Source: Arenibacter troitsensis (lineage in GTDB: Bacteria > Bacteroidota > Bacteroidia > Flavobacteriales > Flavobacteriaceae). Taken from it: a DNA stretch of 64,000 bases. The stretch covers positions 62,001 through 126,000 of the forward strand of contig NZ_FXAO01000010.1 of NCBI RefSeq assembly GCF_900177645.1. Direction: 5' to 3'. Shown piece by piece: positions 50,067 to 58,786 of this stretch. The translations under genes were made by a program, and so were the position numbers. The notes under the pieces were generated by a model. The model worked only from the letters and a program-made list of their open reading frames with translations. It had not been told where the DNA came from and searched no databases. Within the stretch, counting starts at the first letter, position 1. Each line of letters begins with the position of its first letter.

Positions 50067-51287
50067 TTACCATTTTTCATCAATAATTCCGTAGTACCTG
50101 CCAAACCAATAATTTCGGATCATGGCCGCGGCAGTTTGCTCTTCCTCAGAACGAACCAATTTAAAACTACCATCTTTTTGGGGGATTTTGAATTCCCTGG
50201 TATTGCGTTCAAATCCCCACATGTCCTTAATGCCCTGCTTTTTCTCTTCGGTAAAAATGTCTTCCCCTGTCAGGACCTTATAGACCATTAAAAACCAGAT
50301 ATTGCTTTCCCAAGTAAATTCCAAATCCTTCCAATCGTACCAATGTCGGTTTAGGTTCATTCGGTATTTGTTGAGTAGATTGGGATCGGTCTCTAAACGC
50401 ATAATCATATAGAGGGAACGGGCCGCGTGGTAGTCGTCCCCTACATTCCGCCATTCTTTAGGGAATATTATTTTGGAATTAATCTGGTGGTCGTCATAAT
50501 GATAGCGGTCTATAAGCATGTGGTAGGCGGCATTGTACCGTTCCTTTCCCGTAATATGATGGGTTACCTTAAGCGCGGCCAACATTTCCAATGAGTTGAG
50601 TTCTTGGTGCGGAAGGTTGGGGCAAAAGTTGCCCCATAAGGTCATTTTTCCATCTAGATCCGTAAGTTTAAAATTGTTGTCCACTACCCGCCCTATAAAT
50701 CTATCCAGGAGGCCTGCTGCTTTCTTCTTATACTCGTCATCCGCACATAGTTCCCAAAAAGTTCCCACACCATAGAAGATGGAAGTAAACTTATCGGCGC
50801 TTAAATCGCCCAGCCATCGGTAACCGGGCATGGAGGACGATTGGTGCCATTCATGGTACCAAAAAACTTCTTCGTGCCAAAGGGGTTCGTTGGTCCTATT
50901 GAAACTGCGGGCCACCAATCCTTCAACACCGGTTACTTTTTCCAGTTTTAATACAGCCTCGAAGATGTCATTGGCTATTTTCCTGTCCTTTGGGTCTCCG
51001 GTAATAGCGTACTTATGGGAGTAGGCAGCCAGCATTTCGGAAGTAGGGTCAAGGCAATCGGCCTGGGAGCCTATAATGGGTCGCTCCAGTCCTGCAGGGG
51101 GGAAAATGACGTGTTGCATGATGGCGCCTTCGTTCCAATGGTTTCCAAGCATCAATCGGTCAAACATTTCCACCTTTTTGTACAGAGGGTCTGTTTTTTT
51201 TGGAAATTCATTTACTTTTTGGGCAAGCAGGCCATGGTTTATAAAAATGAAAACCGAAACCAAGGGCAATAAAGAATATTTAAACAT
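50067..51287 (-). CDS. Secreted six-hairpin (alpha/alpha-barrel) enzyme-like protein
   Basis: 406 residues with a signal peptide (LLPLVSVFIFINHGLLAQ). It is entirely helical with repeated aromatic/His/Asp-rich blocks: WNEGAIMQHVIFPPAGLERP, GLVARSFNRTNEPLWHEEVF, HEWHQSSSMPGYRWLGDLSA, TLWGNFCPNLPHQELNSLEM and YDDHQINSKIIFPKEW. This is the pattern of alpha/alpha-toroid enzymes (glycosidases, lyases, epimerases). No family motif is certain. It is the first gene of the minus-strand operon, so its product may be the first enzyme acting on the carbohydrate. Confidence 0.7.
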   Translation of the reverse strand: MFKYSLLPLVSVFIFINHGLLAQKVNEFPKKTDPLYKKVEMFDRLMLGNHWNEGAIMQHVIFPPAGLERPIIGSQADCLDPTSEMLAAYSHKYAITGDPKDRKIANDIFEAVLKLEKVTGVEGLVARSFNRTNEPLWHEEVFWYHEWHQSSSMPGYRWLGDLSADKFTSIFYGVGTFWELCADDEYKKKAAGLLDRFIGRVVDNNFKLTDLDGKMTLWGNFCPNLPHQELNSLEMLAALKVTHHITGKERYNAAYHMLIDRYHYDDHQINSKIIFPKEWRNVGDDYHAARSLYMIMRLETDPNLLNKYRMNLNRHWYDWKDLEFTWESNIWFLMVYKVLTGEDIFTEEKKQGIKDMWGFERNTREFKIPQKDGSFKLVRSEEEQTAAAMIRNYWFGRYYGIIDEKW

Positions 51288-51838
51288 GGCTAGTTCTTAT
51301 TTGTGAGTATTTAAGTTTTGGTCTTAATTGATTTTATCTTGAATTCCGTTCGGCCCTCTAATCCCTTGGTTGTTCACAAATAAGGGGCATTGAGCGCATT
51401 TAATCTTTTCTCATTCCATTAATGCAATAATATTAACTCATTTTAATCAATTAAACCAATTAAATATTAGTTTAGGTTAAAATATAATGTATATTAAGTA
51501 ATATATATTATATGACAATTGCAAAGTGTACTTCTGATAATCCTAGGACTGTGGAACTATGGGAATCTCGGCTTCTTTTTGGAGTTTATATTTTGAACTC
51601 TTTTGTTGTTCTCCGGAGGTTTTTTTGGTTTTAAACTCTCTGTAAGTTAATGTATTAAGAATGGCATATTTTTGATGGAAAAGGCCAAGTGTAACAAAAG
51701 TTGCTGTGGACATTAATTACCTGTCCTATCTTTACACTATAAATGTTTTGGTTGGTTGTTTAAGGAAACGGTCATTGTAAAAGATGGCGGTTTCCTTTTT
51801 TAAACAACTACCTTGGAATAACTCAAAAAATAATTATT
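51288..51838. other. Divergent promoter region
   Basis: About 550 bp between divergently transcribed genes, very AT-rich (AATATAATGTATATTAAGTAATATATATTA-like tracts at 51478-51512). No gene or hairpin terminator is visible. It should carry the promoters of the minus-strand catabolic operon and of the rhodanese/HMA genes; the -7-like sequence TATCTTTAC near 51728 is a weak candidate for the latter. Confidence 0.4.
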
Positions 51839-52183
51839 ATGTCTATTTTTAGTACACTTTTCGGAACAGGCAAAGAGAAATCGGATAAAATTGAAGTTTT
51901 GAATCAAGCCGATTTTGCGGCTGCCATAAAGGATAAAAAGGTGCAACTTATAGATGTCCGTACGCCTGGTGAATATGGCAATGGGCATATAAAAAATGCA
52001 GTAAACGTCGATTTTTTTAATGCAGCAGGGTTTGAAAGATACTGTGAAAAAATGTCCAAAGACAAGCCCGTGTACCTATATTGTCGTTCGGGTGCCAGGA
52101 GTAGGGGGGCAGCTCGTAAATTAATCGGCATGGGTTTTGAAAAAGTAGTTGACCTGAAAGGCGGCTACATGTCTTGGAGATAA
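51839..52183 (+). CDS. Rhodanese-like sulfurtransferase
   Basis: 114 residues, cytosolic, single domain. It contains LIDVRTPGEYGNGHIKNAVN, the active-site loop CRSGARSRG with catalytic Cys82, and the end KVVDLKGGYMSW. It transfers sulfane sulfur from donors such as thiosulfate or persulfides. It lies 45 bp upstream of an HMA-domain gene, and a DUF2892 protein, which in other bacteria is fused to rhodanese, is encoded at 63812 in the same neighbourhood. Confidence 0.92.
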   Translation: MSIFSTLFGTGKEKSDKIEVLNQADFAAAIKDKKVQLIDVRTPGEYGNGHIKNAVNVDFFNAAGFERYCEKMSKDKPVYLYCRSGARSRGAARKLIGMGFEKVVDLKGGYMSWR

Positions 52184-52228
52184 TTTGGCAACTAATGGCA
52201 ATTTATAAATTAGCCTTAAATAAAGACT

Positions 52229-52501
52229 ATGAAATTTTCTCTAGTTGTCCAAAATATTAAATGTGGAGGTTGTGCTAAAACAATTAGCACCAAATTATCG
52301 GAATTGGAGAATATTAAAGAGGTTTTGGTGAATGTAAATTCCGGAACAATATCTTTTGAATCCAAGAACGTTGAGTCCACCCAAAGGCTAAGGGATTCTC
52401 TTAAAGCTTTGGGCTATCCTACGGCCGATGCCAAAAACGGCTTGGGAGATAAGGCCAAATCCTTTCTAAGCTGTGATTCGGGAAGGATAATGCAGGAATA
52501 A
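52229..52501 (+). CDS. HMA-domain metal-binding protein
   Basis: 90 residues. The first 65 form a heavy-metal-associated ferredoxin-like domain with the motif NIKCGGCAK (Cys12 and Cys15) and the usual TKLSELENIKEVLVNVNSGT. It binds Cu(I), Zn or Hg-like soft metals and passes them to an exporter or sensor. No ATPase is next to it, but an RND-type efflux operon is 5 kb downstream. A short tail (DSGRIMQE) has no domain. Confidence 0.9.
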   Translation: MKFSLVVQNIKCGGCAKTISTKLSELENIKEVLVNVNSGTISFESKNVESTQRLRDSLKALGYPTADAKNGLGDKAKSFLSCDSGRIMQE

Positions 52502-52520
52502 ATCCAAAAATAGTAGCTTT

Positions 52521-53543
52521 ATGAAGTATCTATCTTACTTTACAATCCTTTTAATGACCCTGCTAAGCTGTAAGGAGGCTAAAAATGCGGAAACGAAACC
52601 GGTGGAAACAAAACTAGAAAGCGCCTCTGCTGATCAGGAAAAGATACATCCTGGTAAAAAGATAATTGAGACAGAGTGCTATTTATGTCATAATCCTAAG
52701 GCATCGGAAGTCAGTATGATTGCGCCTCCCATGGTGGCTATTAAGAAACACTATATAGATTCAACTACTACCAAGGAACAATTCATAAAAGCTATGGTGG
52801 ACTGGATTAATGATCCACAGGAAGAAAAATCCAAAATGCCCGGCGCACTAAATCGATTTGGGATAATGCCCTATCAACCCTACCCCGAAGCAACCATTGG
52901 CCTAATTGCCGAATATATGTACGATTATGAAATTGCACAGCCAGAATGGTTTGATGATCATTTTCAGAGGGAGCATGCTGGAAGAATGGGCAAAGGAAAA
53001 GGAATGGGAATGGGCAAAGGAATGGGCCCAGGTTCCAAACATAGAGTACAGACGGATTATGGGGATATAGGACTTGGTTATGCCTTGGCCACAAAAGCTG
53101 CGTTGGGAAAAAATTTAATGAAGGCCATACAGGAAAAAGGAACGGATGGGGCGGTAGCATTCTGTAACCTCCGGGCCATAGAATTAACGGATAGTATTTC
53201 TGTTATGAACAATGCCCAGATCAAGCGGGTATCCGATAAACCTAGAAATCCACTTAACAAGGCCAACAAAGAGGAACTGGGATATATTGCTACTTTTATG
53301 GAGCAGGTTGCCGCTGGTATCGAAATAGATCCGGTAGTAGTTCCTGATAACGAAGAAGTTACGGTATATTATCCTATTACTACAAACGCCATGTGCCTCC
53401 AATGCCATGGAAAACCCAACGAACAGGTTAAGCCTACTACGCTGGCCACTCTAAGAAAATTATACCCGGAAGATAAGGCCGTTGGCTATAACGTAAATGA
53501 GGTCCGTGGAATATGGACTGTGGTTTTTGACAAAAACAAGTAG
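52521..53543 (+). CDS. Dihaem lipoprotein: cytochrome c and Tll0287-like (DUF3365) domains
   Basis: 340 residues with lipobox LMTLLSC (Cys17). The first haem site is C53YLCH57 in a small cytochrome c domain. After a Met/Gly/Lys-rich linker (RMGKGKGMGMGKGMGPGSKH, about residues 154-173) the second part is a DUF3365/Tll0287-like domain, with helix EKGTDGAVAFCNLRAIELTD and the site C292LQCH296 near the end. Such proteins are redox sensors or electron carriers in the envelope. The Met-rich linker could bind copper, consistent with the neighbouring HMA protein 20 bp upstream. Confidence 0.88.
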   Translation: MKYLSYFTILLMTLLSCKEAKNAETKPVETKLESASADQEKIHPGKKIIETECYLCHNPKASEVSMIAPPMVAIKKHYIDSTTTKEQFIKAMVDWINDPQEEKSKMPGALNRFGIMPYQPYPEATIGLIAEYMYDYEIAQPEWFDDHFQREHAGRMGKGKGMGMGKGMGPGSKHRVQTDYGDIGLGYALATKAALGKNLMKAIQEKGTDGAVAFCNLRAIELTDSISVMNNAQIKRVSDKPRNPLNKANKEELGYIATFMEQVAAGIEIDPVVVPDNEEVTVYYPITTNAMCLQCHGKPNEQVKPTTLATLRKLYPEDKAVGYNVNEVRGIWTVVFDKNK

Positions 53544-53746
53544 TAGTTCTTCTTTTGCAATGGAGAGTATGCCCAGTGCCACCAAGTTATATTGGTTTTT
53601 AACCTGATCAATTATTATGCAGATTTTATGAGCATGGTCATGCTAAATAGAGCTGATATTTCGGATATTTATACAAAATTGGCATAAACCTGGGTATTCT
53701 ATTTAATAGAACGTATAGGCACCTATTGGTTATAAAAAATTAGCTA

Positions 53747-54487
53747 GTGGAAAATAACCACAATAACAACCATTTACAACCGGAAGAATCACGTTTTCTA
53801 AGTGGGCCACGTTCCAGGTTTAAAGAACTGCTATTCACCTTTAGGGTTCAATACAGCTTCATCCGGGCTTTTCGGAAAATGCACTTTATAGGTCCCTGCG
53901 TAACGGTTTTTGGATCGGCCAGATTTGACGTTACCAATCCATTTTACAAGAAGGCAGAAGAGGTAGGTGCTGCCTTGGCCAATATGGGCTTTACGGTGAT
54001 GACGGGCGGAGGTCCAGGTATTATGGAAGCTGCCAATAAAGGCGCTTATGAAGCGGGTGGTTATTCTGTAGGATGTAATATCATCTTACCCTTTGAACAA
54101 AAACCAAACCCCTATCTGCACAAATGGATCAACATAAGATATTTTTTTGTTCGGAAGTTCCTTTTGATAAAATACTCCTACGCCTTCGTGGTTATGCCTG
54201 GGGGTATGGGCACCTTGGATGAGCTTTTCGAATCCATTACTTTGATTCAAACGAAGATGATCCAAAATTTTCCAGTGGTCATTTTCGGATCCGAATACCA
54301 TAAAGAGCTTTGTGAACACATTAGGATTATGGCGGAGAATGAAAGTATAAGCCCAAAAGACATGGAGTTGTTGTTCGTAACCGACTCTGTTGAGGAGATG
54401 GCTGCGCACATAAAGACCCATGCTATTGAAAGGTTTAAATTGGTTAAAAAACCTCAAAGGCCTAATTGGTGGTTTGGTGAAGAATAA
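53747..54487 (+). CDS. LOG-family nucleotide phosphoribohydrolase-like protein
   Basis: 246 residues. The Rossmann-like core has TVFGSARF, TGGGPGIMEAANKGA (GGGPGIM 87-93) and PGGMGTLDELFE (PGGxGTxxE 151-159), with the conserved Arg136-Lys137 just before. This is the complete LOG (Lonely Guy, TIGR00730) set. The family hydrolyses cytokinin-riboside or other nucleoside monophosphates at the N-glycosidic bond. It is alone in the window, with 200-300 bp of spacer on both sides. Confidence 0.92.
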   Translation: MENNHNNNHLQPEESRFLSGPRSRFKELLFTFRVQYSFIRAFRKMHFIGPCVTVFGSARFDVTNPFYKKAEEVGAALANMGFTVMTGGGPGIMEAANKGAYEAGGYSVGCNIILPFEQKPNPYLHKWINIRYFFVRKFLLIKYSYAFVVMPGGMGTLDELFESITLIQTKMIQNFPVVIFGSEYHKELCEHIRIMAENESISPKDMELLFVTDSVEEMAAHIKTHAIERFKLVKKPQRPNWWFGEE

Positions 54488-54786
54488 GGAGGCTCCTCAT
54501 TTTGTATAATCCTAAAACTATTGGATACTTCTCAGCTAATTATAGCCAGTTTAAACATTGCTAAAAATTACGAAGACTATTCAATGGTAACCTAAAGGCG
54601 GTTCTAATCCAGGCTAGAAAATTGGACACCCTGAATTTCAACTTATCCCCAATTGAAATTTAGAACACCCTCCAAAGTAAATTTATTCTTCCTTGATGTG
54701 TCAAAACTCATGGCCTGTGTAACTTAAGTGGCTGTTTAGGTGTTTAATATGTTGGAAATTGCTTATGTAACGTAAAACTATTAGCA

Positions 54787-55416
54787 ATGAAACTTTTTAG
54801 ACAAATAAGAGCCGATTTATTCATTTTTGCTTTGCCGTTCCTTTTGGCAGTGTTCTCCTGTAACAATGATGATTCATCCGTTGCGGATCTGAGTAATACA
54901 AACCTCACTAATGAAGATAGGGCTGCATTACTGTTTATGTTGGAGGAAGAAAAGTTGGCAAGGGATACGTATACCTATTTGGAGGATTTATGGGTAACAA
55001 ATCAGTTTTCTAACATTAAGAAAAGTGAGCAAAGCCATATGGATGCCGTTAGAGGCCTTTTGGACCAATATAATATTTCCTATTCCCTTTTATCCTATGG
55101 GGAGTTTAACAACCCGGACATTCAAAAACTTTATGATCAGTTTATTGATTATGGTAGTGAAAATGTGGCAAATGCCTTGGAGGTCGGTGCCAACATTGAA
55201 GATTTGGACATTGTGGATTTGGCCCTTTATATAGACGCCACGGCCAACAGTGCCATGATACAAGTTTTTGAAAGCCTACAATGCGGTAGCCGCAATCATC
55301 TCAGGAGCTTTGTCAGTGCCATTGAACTTTTGGGGAATACCTATGAGCCCAAGTATTTAACCCAGGTAGACTATACCTTAATAATCAACGATAGTCGGGA
55401 ACAGTGTGGTCGCTAA
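54787..55416 (+). CDS. DUF2202 lipoprotein, ferritin-like
   Basis: 209 residues; lipobox LLAVFSC (Cys25). The mature part is a DUF2202 domain: LTNEDRAALLFMLEEEKLAR, DTYTYLEDLWVTNQFSNIKK and SEQSHMDAVRGLLDQYNI, where E, E and H residues in the order of ferritin-like folds may bind iron or other metals. It is lipid-anchored and therefore in the envelope. The role is not established. Confidence 0.85.
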   Translation: MKLFRQIRADLFIFALPFLLAVFSCNNDDSSVADLSNTNLTNEDRAALLFMLEEEKLARDTYTYLEDLWVTNQFSNIKKSEQSHMDAVRGLLDQYNISYSLLSYGEFNNPDIQKLYDQFIDYGSENVANALEVGANIEDLDIVDLALYIDATANSAMIQVFESLQCGSRNHLRSFVSAIELLGNTYEPKYLTQVDYTLIINDSREQCGR

Positions 55417-55659
55417 TGGATCTTCATAAATAAATTCTCTTTTTAAAAATGGATTTCAAGCGCTGGTCCAATACTATAGAGGTGTTGGCGGTCTTGCAGA
55501 TATTTGACCAAAACCTATTTTCCATAACGCTCCCAATGTAACCACTTTTACATTTAAAATGCTGCAAACTGTTGATTTTGTTTAGGTTAACTGATCTAGG
55601 TCATTTTCAATGAGTGGTGGGCGTGATACATTTACCATATATCAATTTAAAAAATCTAA

Positions 55660-56337
55660 ATGATGAATAAAACAATTTTATTGGCCTTATTGATTGCGTT
55701 GGGATCAATAAGGCTCACCGCACAAGATCGGGATCAGTTGCGTGATAGGGACCAAGACCGATTAATGTTGGTTGATGGTGATGTATTACAAATTAGAGAT
55801 CGTGACCAAATTAGGTTACAAGATCCAATAACCTTAAATGATGGAACGGTAGTAAATCCAGATGGGTCTTATGTAACAAGGGATCGGGACCGACTTCGTC
55901 TAAAAGATGGGGAATGTTTGGACAATGATGGTATTAAATACCGCAATGAGTATCAATACAGATACAAAGTAAAACAGGAGAACAAAGGGCTTACCGAGGC
56001 TCAAATGCAGGAACGTAACCAAAATAGGTTTCAGATCATGCAAATAGGGGGGGAAGTATATCAAATTAGAAATCAGGAACAAAAACGTCTTCAGCAGCAA
56101 TTGAACCTTGGAGAAGGAGTAGTAGTAAATCCTGATGGAACCTACCAAAGCCAAGACCGTAAACAGCTTAAATTGCAAGATGGAGAATGTTTAAATATGG
56201 ATGGTGCCATGTTTAAAAATTCGTATCAACATCGAAAAATGATGGTTCAGAAAAATATGATGGGCAATAAAAACATGAATATGCAAAAAGGTATTAATAA
56301 GGCTCCCATGAAAAAAATGAATAAAGGCAAGAATTAA
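55660..56337 (+). CDS. Secreted DUF6799 protein with two repeats
   Basis: 225 residues with a Sec signal (LLALLIALGSIRLTAQ). Two repeats, residues about 33-88 and 127-180, follow the pattern LVDGDVLQIRDRDQIRLQDP, ITLNDGTVVNPDGSYVTRDR and LKDGECLDNDGI, and IGGEVYQIRNQEQKRLQQQL and so on. The sequence is rich in Arg/Asp/Gln and ends in a Met/Lys/Asn-rich tail (MMGNKNMNMQKGINKAPMKK). The family is described only as DUF6799. The Met-rich tail and the adjacent efflux genes suggest a metal-related role. A hairpin follows 12 bp after the stop. Confidence 0.82.
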   Translation: MMNKTILLALLIALGSIRLTAQDRDQLRDRDQDRLMLVDGDVLQIRDRDQIRLQDPITLNDGTVVNPDGSYVTRDRDRLRLKDGECLDNDGIKYRNEYQYRYKVKQENKGLTEAQMQERNQNRFQIMQIGGEVYQIRNQEQKRLQQQLNLGEGVVVNPDGTYQSQDRKQLKLQDGECLNMDGAMFKNSYQHRKMMVQKNMMGNKNMNMQKGINKAPMKKMNKGKN

Positions 56338-56348
56338 GGAATATGATG

Positions 56349-56380
56349 GGGATGTAGGGGTTTTGACATTTCTACATCCC
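56349..56380 (+). terminator. Hairpin after the DUF6799 gene
   Basis: GGGATGTAG (56349-56357) pairs exactly with CTACATCCC (56372-56380), followed by ATTTCT. The stem is 9 bp with a 14-nt loop; the T-run is short, so termination may be partial. Confidence 0.55.
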
Positions 56381-56411
56381 ATTTCTAATAAAGAACTTAA
56401 ACTTATACGCA

Positions 56412-57314
56412 ATGAAATCCCGGCTAATTTTATCTACCTTAATATTCATTGCTTTTCAGACTGGGATGATGTCCCAAAACAATAAAAAATCTATCCAAGA
56501 TAAATTCAATAACAATGAATCCTACGTTCTAACCGATGTAAGCTACATTAATGATGCAGTATTTATGGGTAGGCGGGATTCAATCGCAGCCCCATATATT
56601 TTCCCATCAATTGGATTTTACGATAAAACTGGGTTTTTTGCAGATGCCTCAATATCGTATTTAACGGCATCCAACGAAAACAGGGTAGATCTTTTATTAA
56701 TCAGTTCAGGGTATATATTTACCGGATCAAAGATTAGTGGAGGAATATCGGGAACCGCTTATTTTTTTAATGAGGACAGTTACAATGTAAGGTCCGAAGT
56801 AATTGGCGATATTACCGGTGTTTTAAGTTATGACCTAAAGTTTTTGGAAATTACACTCTCTTCCAGTGTTTATTTTAACAAGGAAGGTTCTGCTGATATT
56901 TTTGCAGGATTCATGTTAGATCGAACCTATTATACCCTGGATAACAAATTATTAATAGACCCCAGAATTTCCTTTTATGCAGGATCACAATATTTTTATC
57001 AAGAATATTATAGCAGCAATCGTTTGGGCAACCGAAAGGGAAAAGGGAAAGGGTCAATTGAAACAGAGCCTTCACCTACCTATATAGTGGAAATAAAGGA
57101 AGCATCGGAGTTCAATTTTTTAAATTGGGAGCTAAGCATTCCCGTTCAACTTTATCACAAGCAATTTATTTTTTCATTTACCCCTTCTTTATCTTTTCCC
57201 CAAAGCAATGCCACTATTAGCTCCGAGGATACTATAATAAAGGAAGATCTAAAAAATACCTTCTATTGGTCCGTTGGTGTTAGCTATTGGTTTTATACCA
57301 AAAAAGGAAACTAA
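56412..57314 (+). CDS. Outer-membrane beta-barrel-like protein
   Basis: 300 residues with a signal peptide (STLIFIAFQTGMMSQ). The mature part is made of alternating strands rich in Tyr, Phe, Gly and Ser (GFFADASISYLTASNENRVD, KISGGISGTAYFFNEDSYN, LEITLSSSVYFNKEG) and ends in TFYWSVGVSYWFYTKKGN, typical of outer-membrane barrels with an aromatic end. The gene is 75 bp after the DUF6799 gene and 94 bp before the TolC gene. The pore or enzyme function is unknown. Confidence 0.7.
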   Translation: MKSRLILSTLIFIAFQTGMMSQNNKKSIQDKFNNNESYVLTDVSYINDAVFMGRRDSIAAPYIFPSIGFYDKTGFFADASISYLTASNENRVDLLLISSGYIFTGSKISGGISGTAYFFNEDSYNVRSEVIGDITGVLSYDLKFLEITLSSSVYFNKEGSADIFAGFMLDRTYYTLDNKLLIDPRISFYAGSQYFYQEYYSSNRLGNRKGKGKGSIETEPSPTYIVEIKEASEFNFLNWELSIPVQLYHKQFIFSFTPSLSFPQSNATISSEDTIIKEDLKNTFYWSVGVSYWFYTKKGN

Positions 57315-57407
57315 AATTGGTTATCCCAATTGTATTAATCCCTTGGTAACATTGGTTACTGTGCAATCCTTTTTCTCCCCCTAATTTTGTCTTAAATAAT
57401 TTGAACG

Positions 57408-58712
57408 ATGAAGAATATCATTTATATATTGTCTTTTTTGGGAACCTTGTCCTTGGTTCACGCTCAGGAAAGGGTGTTGATCAGCAAGGAAGAAGTGTTG
57501 ACCAAAGTGAGGGAAAACAACAATACCCTAAAAATGTCCCAACAGGATGTGTTGGCCGCCAAAGGAGATTTTAATCAGTCCAATGCGGTGATATTGCCCA
57601 ATATAAGTGTCTCCCATACCGCTATTGCCACCACCAACCCTCTAATGGCATTTGGTTCCAAACTGAACCAGGAAATTTTGACACAAGCCGATTTTGATCC
57701 CCTTTTATTAAACAACCCAAGTCAGATCGAGGATTATGCCACGCGAATAATTGTTCAGCAGCCTTTGGTAAATCTGGACGGAATTTTTCAGCGTAAGGCG
57801 GCAAAAGCCAAATTAAATGCTGTGGAATTAAAAGCCGATAGAACAAATGACTATATGGACTTGGAGGTTGAAAAGACTTATATGCAGTTACAATTGGCCT
57901 ATAAGTCCGTAAAAGTTTTGGAGGAAGCGAAAAAGGCGGCATTGGAAAATAGACGTTTGGCAGATAATAGTTTTAAGCAGGGCTATCTTCAAAAATCGGA
58001 TGTCTTGGCCGTAGAGGTTAGGCTAACTGAAATAGACAATCAGTTGCAGTACGCCAAGAGCAATATCCATAATGTCTCCAATTACTTATCCGTCTTGATG
58101 AACGATAACAGCTATGCTGTTTTACAACCATCGGACTCCTTGACCCTAGTGGTCAGTGACATTTATACGGAAGGATTGCCAGAGAATAGAAAGGACCTAC
58201 AAGCCATGTCGTTGTCCAGTGAGGCATACCAACAAATGTACAGGGCAGATAAAATGAGTTTCCTTCCTAGCTTAAATGCGTTTGGGACCTATGAATTGCA
58301 CGATGATCAAGTTTTTCAAGGTAATGCCAATGGATATTTGATCGGGGCAGAATTAAAATGGAACATTTTTGAAGGCAGCAATCGTTTTGGAAAGGTGCAA
58401 AAGAGTAGGGCCGAATTTGAAAAATCCAAGCTGGAAATGCATCAATATAAAGCGGAAAGTCTGGTAGAGTTAAATAGGGCCGTGCGTTTGCTTCAAGACG
58501 CCAAAAACAATTTGGAGCTTACCTCCTTGGCCTTACAACAGTCGGAAGAATCCCTCCGGATCCGTACCAATAGATTTAAACAAGGATTGGAGAAAACGAC
58601 CGACCTATTAAATACCGAAACCCAGTTTTCCCAGAAGAGATTGGAATATTACACCACTATTTTCAATTATAATTACGCCTTGGCCTATGTAAAGTTTTTA
58701 ACCAAGGAATAA
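57408..58712 (+). CDS. TolC-family outer-membrane efflux protein
   Basis: 434 residues with a signal peptide (IIYILSFLGTLSLVHAQ). It shows the two-repeat coiled-coil layout: VLTKVRENNNTLKMSQQDVL, DYMDLEVEKTYMQLQLAYKS, LQKSDVLAVEVRLTEID and, in the second repeat, MYRADKMSFLPSLNAFGTYE. It ends GLEKTTDLLNTETQFSQKRL. It forms the outer-membrane duct for the adaptor and RND pump encoded directly downstream. A perfect -7-type TAATTTTG is at 57382-57389, although the spacing to a -33 box is not ideal. Confidence 0.92.
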   Translation: MKNIIYILSFLGTLSLVHAQERVLISKEEVLTKVRENNNTLKMSQQDVLAAKGDFNQSNAVILPNISVSHTAIATTNPLMAFGSKLNQEILTQADFDPLLLNNPSQIEDYATRIIVQQPLVNLDGIFQRKAAKAKLNAVELKADRTNDYMDLEVEKTYMQLQLAYKSVKVLEEAKKAALENRRLADNSFKQGYLQKSDVLAVEVRLTEIDNQLQYAKSNIHNVSNYLSVLMNDNSYAVLQPSDSLTLVVSDIYTEGLPENRKDLQAMSLSSEAYQQMYRADKMSFLPSLNAFGTYELHDDQVFQGNANGYLIGAELKWNIFEGSNRFGKVQKSRAEFEKSKLEMHQYKAESLVELNRAVRLLQDAKNNLELTSLALQQSEESLRIRTNRFKQGLEKTTDLLNTETQFSQKRLEYYTTIFNYNYALAYVKFLTKE

Positions 58713-58786
58713 TAGCATATAGTTCATCAAAATAAGAAACCATAAAAAGGAATATTTACATCCAGCACTAAAAATTAAAAGAAAAC

